64,000 nucleotides of DNA from Catonia carolina (lineage: Eukaryota > Arthropoda > Insecta > Hemiptera > Achilidae). A model generated the notes under the pieces. It worked only from the letters and a program-made list of their open reading frames with translations. It was not told where the DNA came from and searched no databases. The translations under genes and the position numbers were made by a program. The stretch lies in assembly GCA_035578175.1 (NCBI GenBank), contig JAQMRL010000014.1, positions 18,279,395 through 18,343,394 on the forward strand, written 5' to 3'. Numbering within the stretch: the first letter of the stretch is position 1; each line of letters starts with the position of its first letter. Shown here piece after piece: positions 55,257-64,000 of the stretch.

Positions 55257-56090
55257 TGTCGCCGACTACTCTACCAACATTAGCGCCTGTAGACGGTCTC
55301 AGTACCTGCCTGCCGCGCGGAGCGCTACAGTCACGCAGAGCTTACCGTGCCTCCCCTTCAGTATGAAGTCGACTCGCCAGAGGGGGATTTAAGCGACAGC
55401 CCTCGAGTCCTCACTGGTCACGGTGAGTTTGCAGCATATTTAAAGCGGCTCCGTCTACTTGTTGATGATTCTTGCGACTTTGGGGAGGTTTAATCGCACA
55501 ACCATCTGTTGTACGATTGCCCCGCTCTCGGTGGGTCCAGACGCCGGCTGACCCTGGAGCTTCAAGGCAAAGGGAAAAATTGGCCTCTCACGGAACGCTC
55601 GAACTTCTGCCTTGAGGTGCATGTTCGGTCGGTGTGGGGGTTCCTTGACGAGGTAAACTACGTTCTACCGTCGAGATGAGACAGCTGTCTCATCTCAACT
55701 CGCTGGCACCGAGCTAAATTTATATTGGTGGACAAACACTTGCTGGTAATTCAGGCGACTTTAGGTCCTAACTTTCCTTTTATTTTTTTTCTCATATATT
55801 TGTAGTTTTTGACTGTTAGGATCATTTTATTCTAACTTTCTGGCGGGGATCTTGAGCTCCAAGAGGCACTATGACAAGAGGGCGAGTAGTACACACTCCC
55901 CAGGTCGGCCGATTTGGCTCCAACTTGCCCTCGAATTAGTTTTAACTTAATTTTAGTTTAGTTTAACAATTTCAGGTGACTGTCGCCGTCACAATCGAAC
56001 AAATTAAGAGTTCCTAGGAACAGCCTCCGGGTCAATGCCTTCTAGTGACCAATCGTAGGGGAGGTGGTGGGAGAAATGCCAGCAAACCAA
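55257..56090 (+). mobile_element. Internally deleted R1-like LINE
   Basis: 55257-55412 matches the 5'-end-like block at 9142-9293. It is joined directly to the ORF2 C-terminus: TGHGEFAAYLKRLRLLVDDS, HNHLLYDCPALGGSRRRLTL and WGFLDEVNYVLPSR, then a 3' UTR shared with 30550-30985. Endonuclease and reverse transcriptase are absent, so it would have been copied only with help from a complete relative. Confidence 0.72.
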
Positions 56091-56650
56091 TTACACGCCA
56101 GAAAGAAATGGCAGTTATGTGAATGGCGTCATCCTCAGTTGCCAACGAAACCGACAAAGATCAAGCTACTGCCGTTTGGAAGGGAATTGATGGCCACGGT
56201 CTTTTGGGATCGATTTGGCATACTGCTGATTGACGTTACGCCACGCTGAACGACTGCAAATGCAGAATATTACTGCGAAACTCTACGCAAGTTACGACGT
56301 GCCATTCAAAATCGGTGCCGTGGACGCCCTACCGACGGCATCGTACTGCTGCACGATAATGCACGTCAACATATGGTCAGTAAGACGCTCGATTTACTGA
56401 GAAGATTTGGATGGGAAATTTTCAGTCATTTACCGTACAGTCCAGATTTAGCGCCTTCAGATTACCATTTGTTTGGCAAATTGAAAGAATTTTAGGGTGG
56501 TGAGCAATTCGCAGGTGACGATGAACTTAAAGATGGTGTGAATCAGTGGCTAAATGAACTGGCGGCAGAAGAATATGACGAGGGTATATGTACTGGTGAA
56601 TTGCTACGACAAATGTCTTAATTCATATGGCGACTATGTAGAGCATTAAT
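56064..56650 (+). pseudogene. Mariner transposase, C-terminal half
   Basis: The plus strand reads WRHPQLPTKPTKIKLLPFGR, ELMATVFWDRFGILLIDVTP and R, a stop, then NAEYYCETLRKLRRAIQNRC, GIVLLHDNARQHMVSKTLDL, FSHLPYSPDLAPSDYHLFGK and later GEQFAGDDELKDGVNQWLNE. The second (HDNARQH) and third (APSD) catalytic Asp positions are intact; stops interrupt at 56248 and 56493 and the frame decays at the end. The N-terminal half is replaced by the LINE 3' end. It is close to the 51857-53159 element in wording but not the same copy. Confidence 0.85.
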
Positions 56651-57104
56651 GTAAGTTACATATTTTGTTCTGTATCACTTTGTTTTTACATATTTTTCTG
56701 AATAAATCTTTTACAACAAAATGGTATTTACTTTAGAGATGACCCTCGTATTATAATCATATTATAAAATATTATAACACTTCATTTTCAATTTTCAATT
56801 TATTTTCCATTATACGAAAACAAAATAAACATATTACATAAATTACATTCATTATAATTACTAATAATAATATGCCCAAGGCATGTCCGTGGGCAGGAGT
56901 TGTATAATATAAATACATAAATGTATGTATTACAGTACATTTTTTCTACATTAATAATTTTCCCAACGTGGTAATTTTTCAAATATTTAATTAATAATTT
57001 TTGATTGTTAATGTTACTGATTATTAGTGGTACGTAACTTTCGTATTTACAAAATAGACGCAAACGAATAAAGGCGAAATTTGCTAATACGTGGTTTAAA
57101 TACG
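56651..57104. other. Unassigned AT-rich sequence
   Basis: Probably includes the rest of the mariner 3' end (TTTACATATTTTTCTGAATAAATC). Nothing else recognised. Confidence 0.4.
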
Positions 57105-58034
57105 ATTTTTTACTTTCTCTCGCCTATAATATAAAAATAAGGGAAGAAGTACACTATTGTTCTCATGTCAATTTTTCGAAATCGAGTTTTCACTGGATCT
57201 GCACATTTTCAGATCTCCTGAACCCAAAAAACATGGTTTTAACGATTGGCCTGTGTGTGTGTGAACAGAATATCTCAAGAACGGAACATCGTACGAACTT
57301 GAAACTTGAAACTAGACACCACTACCGGACCCGACACGAACATTTACATCAAAACCGGTTAACCGGAAGTAGTAGATCATTCATGTAATTTTTCATTTTT
57401 TTGCGATATTTAAAAAACGGGTCCTACGATTTTTTTTAAACCTCGTTTACTAAATTTTATATGCTTTACAAGATAGAGTAGACGTCATGTCTGCTGAAAT
57501 TCTTATAGAGACTGTTTTCACGTAAAATATGTTTTTTTAAGATTGCGGCTTTACTATGCATTTTAGCGCACAAATGTTTTTAATAAAAGTTATAGGGAAT
57601 TTAAAATCATAAAACTTTTATTTTAATCATTTGTTTGTATAACGCTTAGTTTAGCGGTAATTAGTGATTTTCTGTTTTTTTCTTACTAAGTAGTATAAAA
57701 AAATCGATTTTTTAAAATTCAGCCTTAGTGTGCATTTTACGACAAAAGAGTATATAATCAAATTAATAGGAAATTAAAAGATCTACAACTTTAATTAAAG
57801 CATTTTTCTCTACAGAGCCTAGCTAAGCGTGAAAGAGTGATTTTCCGTATTTTTAAGCCAAACTGAGGTTGATTTTCATTTAGCGTCTTTCACTCGTGAT
57901 TAAAATTAAGTTATGTTTATTGAGGTTAGTTGTTTTGTTTAAATCTAATGTTTCATTACTAATATTAGGCTATATTGTTCAAATTTGCATTGGCAAGAGA
58001 AAGTTGCGTCAGTGTTGCACACCAGATTTTTTAA
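57105..58034 (+). repeat. Family A repeat, forward, full length
   Basis: ACTTTCTCTCGCCTATAAT to GGCAAGAGAAAGTTGCGTC and GCACACCAGATTTTT. Confidence 0.9.
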
Positions 58035-58380
58035 CTTTCTCTCGCCTATATGAATATAAAGGAAGGAAGGTATTGTTTTAATATCGTTATTTCGAAATCG
58101 AGTTTTCACTGGATCTACATGTTTTCAGACCCCCTGAACCAAAAAAGCATGTTTCTTGCGATTGGTGTGCGTGTGTGTGTGAGCGCGTGCGCGTGTGTCT
58201 GTATGTGTGAACAAAATATCTCAAGAACGGAACAGCGTACGAAGGTGAAACTTAAAACTTCAGTTAAATACAACTACCGGACCCGTCATATTTTATATTG
58301 TTTATTATAAAGTAATGATATTCATTAATTACATTAGCAAAAGAAAATCGTATGCATGTTTTACACTAGATTTTTCAAAA
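58033..58380 (+). repeat. Family A repeat, forward, internally deleted
   Basis: The first 255 bp (to TACCGGACCCGTC) are joined to the last 90 bp (GCAAAAGAAAATCGTATGC). It abuts the preceding copy end to start. Confidence 0.85.
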
Positions 58381-58499
58381 TGAATAGTAATTAAAAGTTT
58401 TTTATCATTTATTTATTACCAGATCCTGGAAATTTCTGAAATAATCGTTACAAAATGTTAGAAATGCGATGTGGGTATTGATTATGTTTTAAGAGATAT

Positions 58500-59425
58500 T
58501 AACTTCTCTTGCCTATATGAATATATAGGAAGGAAAGTATTGTTTTCATTTCGATTTTTCAAAATCAAGTATTCAACGGATCTACACGTTTTCAAACCCC
58601 CTGAACCCAAAAAACATGTTTTTAGCGATTGGTCTGTGTGTGTGAACAAAATATCTCAAGAACGGAATATCGTAAAAACTTGAAACTTAAAACTTAAGTT
58701 ACATACCACTACCGGACCCGACACGAACATTTTCATCAAAATCGGTCAACCGAAAGTAGTTTATTCGTGTAATTTTTCACTTTTTTGCGATTTTTTCAAA
58801 AACTGGTCCTACGATTTTTTTTAAAATCGCCTGGTTTACTAAATTTTTTATGATCTTTAACATAGGGCAGACTTTATGTATGCTGAAATTCTGGGTGAGG
58901 CTGTTTTCAAGTAAAAAAAATGTTTTTTTAATGTTTTTTTGCGGTTTTAATGTGAATTTTAGCGCAAAATTTATATAATAAAACATGTAGAAATTTAAAG
59001 TCCTACAACTTTTATTCAAATATTTTTTTATGTAACGCTTAGTTTAGGAATAATTAGCGATTTTCTGTTTTTTGTCACGAAAACATATGAAAAATCAATT
59101 TGTTTAGATTTCGGCCTTAGTATGCATTTTACGAAGAAAGTATATAATCAAATTTACAGCAAATTAAAAGATCTACAAAGTTTATTTAGAGCATTTTTCT
59201 CTACAGAGCCTAGTTTAGCGTGAAAGAGTGATTTTTCGTATTTTTAAGCCAATCTGAGGTTGATTTTTATTTTGCGTCTTTCACTCATGATTAAAATTAG
59301 GTTATGTTTATTGTGGTTAGTTTTTTGTTTATTTCTAATATTTTATTACTAATGTTAGGTTATATTGTTAATTATTTGAATTGGCAAGAGAAAGTTGTGT
59401 GAGTGTTTCACACCAGATTTTTTAA
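58500..59425 (+). repeat. Family A repeat, forward, full length
   Basis: CTTCTCTTGCCTATATGAATA to GGCAAGAGAAAGTTGTGTG-AGTGTTTCACACC. Confidence 0.9.
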
Positions 59426-59804
59426 TTTATAAACATTGTAAGAATGTTAAGGTTGGTATTTCATGAAGGAACGCGCTGACAAACATGCATATACCAATTA
59501 ACTAGAATCCTGGTTCGGATATTGAACTAGCTATTTACACCTAATAAACTCCATGTACATTTTTAGCAAATATTTAGAGAAGTTCCTTTGTGGGAATGTT
59601 CTATTTATATAAGTATTTCATATTAAATGAGTGAAAATAATTTAAATTATTATTCGGTGAACAAAATGTATACAAGAACAAGTTATAATTTTATGAAATT
59701 TAGTTCACCTGTACTTTATGATTCATAAAATTTGACCTGCTTTTTTTTAGTAAGAGGTACTTTCTACAGATTTAAAGAAGGAATAAATTTTATGCAATAA
59801 ATGT

Positions 59805-60752
59805 AAAAAATCTGGTGTGAAATACTCTCACAACTCTCTCTTGCCAATGCAAATAATTAACAATAAACCCAACATTAGTAATAAAACATTAGAATAAACA
59901 AAAAAATAACCTCAAAAAACAAAACCTTATTTTAATCATGAGTGAAAAACGCAAAATGAAATTCAACCTCAGTTTGGCTTAAAAATACGGAAAATCACTC
60001 TTTCACGCTAAACCAGACACTGTAGAGAAAAATGCTCTAAATAAAAGATGTAGAGCTTTTAATTTCCTATAAATATAATTATTTATACTTTTGTCGTAAG
60101 TGCATACTAAGGCCGAAATCTTAAAAAAAAATCGATTTTCCACACGTTTTCGTGTGAAAAAAATACAGAAAATCGCTAATTACCGCTAACTAAGCGTTAT
60201 ACAAAAAAACGTTTGAAGTAAAAGTTGTAAAATTTAAAATGGTCTACAACTTTTATTATATACATTTTTGCGCTTAAATGCATATTAAAGCTGCAATCTT
60301 AAAGTACAATTGTTTTACGTGAAAACCAGCCTCACCCAGAATTTCAGCAAACATGACAGCTACCTTATCTTGTAGAGAATAAAAAATTTAGTAAATGAAG
60401 CGATTTTTAAAAAAATCGTAGGACCAGTTTTTGAGAAAATCGGAAAAAACTGAAAAATTACACGAATAAACTACTAATTCCGGTTGACCGATTTTGATGA
60501 AAATGTTCGTGTCGGGTCCGGTAGTGGTATGTAACTTAAGTTTTAAGTTTCAAGTTTGTACGATGTTTCGTTCTTGAGATATTCTGTTCACACACACGCA
60601 CACACACACACAGACCAATCGCTAAAAACATGTTTTTGGGTTCAGGGGGGTCTGAAAACGTGTAGATCCGGTGAAAACTCGATTTGTTAAAATCGACATG
60701 AAAACAATACTTTCTTTCCTATATATTCATATAGGGAAGAGAAAGTAAAAAT
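59805..60752 (-). repeat. Family A repeat, reversed, full length
   Basis: AAAATCTGGTGTGAAATACTC to TATTCATATAGGGAAGAGAAA; CA tract at 60590-60613. Inverted partner of the copy at 58500-59425 across about 380 bp. Confidence 0.9.
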
Positions 60753-60799
60753 TTTTCACGAAAAAACAAAAATCATGATTACTGAGTCGCTCTGCATGG

Positions 60800-60900
60800 G
60801 TCGAGCAAATAAAAATGAATGGTAACTTAGTCGATATTGTCGAAAGATTTAAATACCTTGGAGAGACAAAAACTTACAAAGAAATTAGAAAGCGACGTAG
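60800..60900 (+). pseudogene. LINE reverse transcriptase scrap
   Basis: The plus strand reads EQIKMNGNLVDIVERFKYLG then ETKTYKEIRKR. It is the INGxxIxxVxxFKYLGE block, of the same kind as the KVRINGKKI...FKYLGEIID frame at 17-469. Only about 30 residues remain. Confidence 0.65.
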
Positions 60901-60904
60901 AAAA

Positions 60905-60952
60905 TTAGAACCAACAAAATTATTGCTAGCTTCATTATTTTGTTGGTTCTAA
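60905..60952. repeat. Perfect inverted repeat, 16-bp arms, 16-nt loop
   Basis: TTAGAACCAACAAAAT (60905-60920) and its exact complement (60937-60952). It sits precisely between a LINE scrap and the start of the next family A piece. Confidence 0.9.
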
Positions 60953-61602
60953 CACGAACATTTTCATCAAAATCTGTCAACCGGAATTAGAATTTTATTC
61001 GTGTCATTTTTCACTTTTTTGCGATTTTCTCATAAACAGTTCTTAAGATTTTTTTAAAAATCGCCTCATTTACTAAATTTTTTGTGCTCTACAAGATATG
61101 GTAGGCGCCATGACTGCTGAAATTCTTGGGTAGGTTGTTTTCTCGTGAAAAAAATTGTGTTTTTAAGATTATGACTTTAATATAAGTTTAAGCTCAAAAA
61201 GGTTTACAACAAAAGTTGTAGAGAATTTAAAATCCTACATTTTTTATTTCAAACATTTTGTTTTATAATGCCTAGTTTAGCGGTAATTAGCAATTTTCTG
61301 TTTTTTTCTCACGAAAAAAAATTGATACGACAAAAGTGTAATACGCAAGTTTATAGGAAAATAAAAGGTCTACAACTTTTATTTAGAGCGTTTTTCTCTA
61401 CAGAGCCTAGTTTAGCGTGAAAGAGTGATCTTCCGTATTTTTAAGCGAAACTGAGGTTGAATTTAATTTTGCAACATTGTTTTTTGAAGTTAATTTTTTT
61501 GTTTATTTCTAATGTTTTATTAATAATGTTAGGTTATATTGTTAATTATTTGCATCGGCAAGAGTAAGTTGTGTGAGTGTTTCACATTAAATTTTTTTAA
61601 AA
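60953..61602 (+). repeat. Family A repeat, forward, 3' part
   Basis: CACGAACATTTTCATCAAAATC to GGCAAGAGTAAGTTGTGTG and CACATTAAATTTTT. Confidence 0.85.
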
Positions 61603-61739
61603 ACCTGTTCGTACTACATGTTCAAAAACATGACTAAGTGAAAAATGTGTTAAAAAACGGGTAGCTACATATTTTGCGTCCAAATTGCTAAAAAATGATT
61701 AATAAAATCTAAAGCTTCGTAATTTATACAAATAAAATC

Positions 61740-63235
61740 TGCCCATAATAGATAGATGGAGTTTCAAATTATTTACACTTAATCTGTTCGTTGCAGGGCT
61801 AAAATAAATACTTCTGTTTCGTATCACATGGTCAGCTAATTAAATGACTGAATCATAAAGAACAGAAGAGGTTGTAGCGACACGCAAATAACTACAAATG
61901 AATAGACACACGATTTAAATTTTGATACTTTTAATTAAATAAAAAAAAAATAGGTATTAAATAATTATTATTATAACAAAATGATGACTCTATATCAAAA
62001 TAATCTCAGGGTTTATTAACTATAATTGTTTATTGTTTATTCTAATAACTTACAAAGTACAACAATTGAAAATTTTAAATAAAACAAAAGAATATCAGTA
62101 CATATTTAAATGTAAATGTAATACTGGTTTTATATTTAGAAATTTTGATTATTAATTAATTTTGACTTCTTTATATATTGATAAATAGAATTTTATATTG
62201 ATATCAGTTAATGAAAATGAATATTTAGTTGACTTTTACCGGTTCCCGTTACAATTTTTTGAGCATGAATGAAGCGTTGGTTGATAGCGTCGGTCTACAA
62301 AACTGAAATCTTGCTATTTCAAACTTTAAGTAATTCAATCTATTTTCCAAACTTCCATTCAAAATTTTATTATAAAATATAGCTCACAACTCTGTCCACT
62401 CGTTGATACATTATTTGACATAGATTAGTATCTTTAAATATTATGATTTTAATTTTTACTGGAGCGTTCACATAATGCGTTCGGTACGGATGGTTGATGG
62501 CGTACCGCTCCCCGATTTCATGATTCAAGCGACTATAATCTTCTTTGAATTTTGATTGAATATTTTAAAACTGTTCAGAAAAATCGGATCACTGTTTAAA
62601 AATATACATTGTATATTACCACAGTTATAAATGTTTTTAATTTAATATTTTATCCTAATTTCGATTTTTAATTTACTCTTTCCTAAATATGATTTAGTTG
62701 TTCATTTTGATAAAGTAGTACTCATTTCTAATCTCGTTGTTCGTATGTTACAAATTATAAAATGATTGAAAATTAACTGATATTCTATTAATTAAAAAAA
62801 ACTATTATTATTTACCAGTATCTATACATTATAAAGCTATTAATATTATTTAAAAGTTTTAACAAATTTATATACCAGGTATTACTAGATTTGATCTTTT
62901 CTACTTAAAAATTAAGTAGTGGTCAACCTGTCTGTTCGACCTTGTCCGTTAAACAAAATGTAGGTCAAGTTCATCCTACAAGGTATATGTGTAAAAGACA
63001 CGAATCAGAGTTATCTCTTGTGAAAAGTAATGAATTTCACTGTACAGCCAGACCCTGTGGTAAATGAAGTGAAAGTGTCATTTGCATAGTGAAAAGTATG
63101 TGCTTTTCAGAGGGCCCGGCGTGTTGATAAGCGTACTTTTCCACTCAGTGAGGAAGGCATAGGTAAACCACTTCACTCCTCGTTTTACTTAGTAAAACCT
63201 CTGCAGGTTCAAACCAGCCTTTCGGTTGATGACCA
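61740..63235 (-). repeat. Family B repeat, reversed, split by a solo LTR
   Basis: The two halves 61740-61872 and 62985-63235 join into one family B copy, ending with CAACAACAACAAC microsatellite at 63237-63255. Confidence 0.85.
61873..62980. mobile_element. Solo LTR (1108 bp)
   Basis: It begins TGTAGCG and ends CATCCTACA (TG..CA), flanked by the 4-bp duplication AGGT (61869-61872, 62981-62984). Excision restores the family B wording AACAGAAGAGGT...GTGTAAAAGAC seen in other copies. Very AT-rich, no coding capacity. The 4-bp duplication points to a Gypsy-type integrase but does not prove it. Confidence 0.85.
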
Positions 63236-63254
63236 AAACAACAACAACAACAAC

Positions 63255-63395
63255 AGTTAAACTGTAAAATGTTTTAGTCATACAATTGGCTGACCATGTG
63301 ATAAGAAACATGACTAGTTTTTTATAGCCCTAGAACTAGCATATTGAGGGCAAATAATTTAACACTCCACCTGCCCGTTTATGGACATTTTTTTG
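63255..63395 (+). repeat. Family B repeat, 3' tail
   Basis: TTTTAGTCATACAATTGGCTGACC to CACTCCACCTGCCCGTTTATGG. Confidence 0.75.
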
Positions 63396-64000
63396 AGGTT
63401 TTGCAGTACTTGATATTCCTTTCTTACCCAGTGTTGCATAGAAGTCACATTGGAGTGAAATAGCAGACATAAAAACTTTAATTGTTAGTGACTATTTTTG
63501 ATCAAAGAGCGCTGGATGTGAAGTGTAATAATTTTCTGTACCCTAGCCAGGAATCGAACCTGAGACCTCCGCTTAGCAGTGTAAGATGCTGACCACTACG
63601 CCATGGACGCGACCATTAATTTCTTTTTAAAGTTAATTTTAGTTTAAAATATTCGTGTGTTCATTTACTAAATAAAGTAGCATTTCTTCGAGTATGTTGA
63701 ATGTACATACAAGTATATTTTTTTAGGCTGTAAATAGTGACTTTGTCCATTTTACCAATATTTTTGAATTGTAACATTATTTAAGTCTTAAATGATGCTT
63801 TGATATTAAAATCATATTTAGTTTTTTTTGCTACAAATCTAAGCTAGAGAATATTGTTTAGGAAGCTTGCACATGAATTTACTTATTCATATTGTTGGGA
63901 ACATTGATACCATCAAGCCCACTGTGTGACGTATCTGTCCAACTTTTTTGTCACGCCATCGAAAAGGCTGAAGGTCTAAAAGTGATTTTATTTCACGTAA
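63396..64000. other. Unassigned sequence at the right edge
   Basis: Apart from the SINE head no recognisable feature. Confidence 0.4.
63541..63615 (-). repeat. tRNA-derived SINE head
   Basis: The minus strand has TGGCGTAGTGGTCAGCATC (A box) and CAGGTTCGATTCCTGG, a perfect B box and T arm. The acceptor halves (GCGTCCA and CTAGGGT) do not pair, so this is a SINE rather than a working tRNA. Confidence 0.65.

Noticed and set aside
63541..63615. Functional tRNA gene
   Set aside because: A and B boxes are good, but the two acceptor-stem halves do not pair and no clean anticodon arm forms.

Overview
This window is animal, almost certainly insect, nuclear DNA. It is AT-rich and has spliced coding exons with GT..AG introns, non-LTR retrotransposons, many Tc1/mariner-superfamily transposons, tRNA-derived SINE heads, solo LTRs, a piggyBac-type MITE and long CA/GT microsatellites. 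There are no operons, ribosome-binding sites or CRISPR arrays. The transposon types would suit a hemipteran, but that placement is only a guess.

One host gene is visible: the 3' end of a neuroligin, on the minus strand. Three exons join in phase: 43115-43266 (end of the cholinesterase-like domain), 39980-40098, and 33073-34214 (juxtamembrane stalk, transmembrane helix, cytoplasmic tail, stop codon). Earlier exons were not found and probably lie beyond the right edge, so most of 34215-64000 would be intron.

Everything else is repeats, which fall into several groups. (1) Three units at 2780-6035 each have a minus-strand TATA box followed about 380-400 nt later by a hairpin that looks like the 3' stem-loop of replication-dependent histone mRNAs, yet they encode no recognisable histone. 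(2) Family A is a 0.9-1.2 kb interspersed repeat present about 19 times (10.8-61.6 kb). It carries an internal CA/GT tract and inward-facing ACTTTCTCTTGCC motifs near both ends. (3) Family B is a repeat of about 400 bp with the motif CATCAGCCGAAAGGCTGG. (4) Family C is a tRNA-derived SINE with a palindrome. (5) A satellite of about 170 bp occupies 17.8-20.6 kb and switches orientation once. (6) Decayed LINEs and Tc1/mariner elements are scattered throughout.

Layout: 0-2 kb LINE and IS630-like transposon; 2.8-6 kb stem-loop units; 6-12 kb SINEs, family B and LINE scraps; 11.9-15.3 kb a nearly complete but broken LINE; 15.3-17 kb mariner and jockey remnants; 17.3-20.8 kb satellite; 21-28.5 kb family A, MITEs and a GCATGC-rich DNA element; 28.5-31.6 kb mariner, R1-like LINE and an IS630-like MITE; 33-43.3 kb neuroligin 3' exons with repeat-filled introns; 43.3-46 kb a nested stack of insertions; 47-61.6 kb family A alternating with three mariner-type elements and an internally deleted LINE; 61.7-63.4 kb a family B copy split by a solo LTR.

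No intact autonomous transposon was found. Every transposase or reverse transcriptase reading frame is interrupted or truncated.
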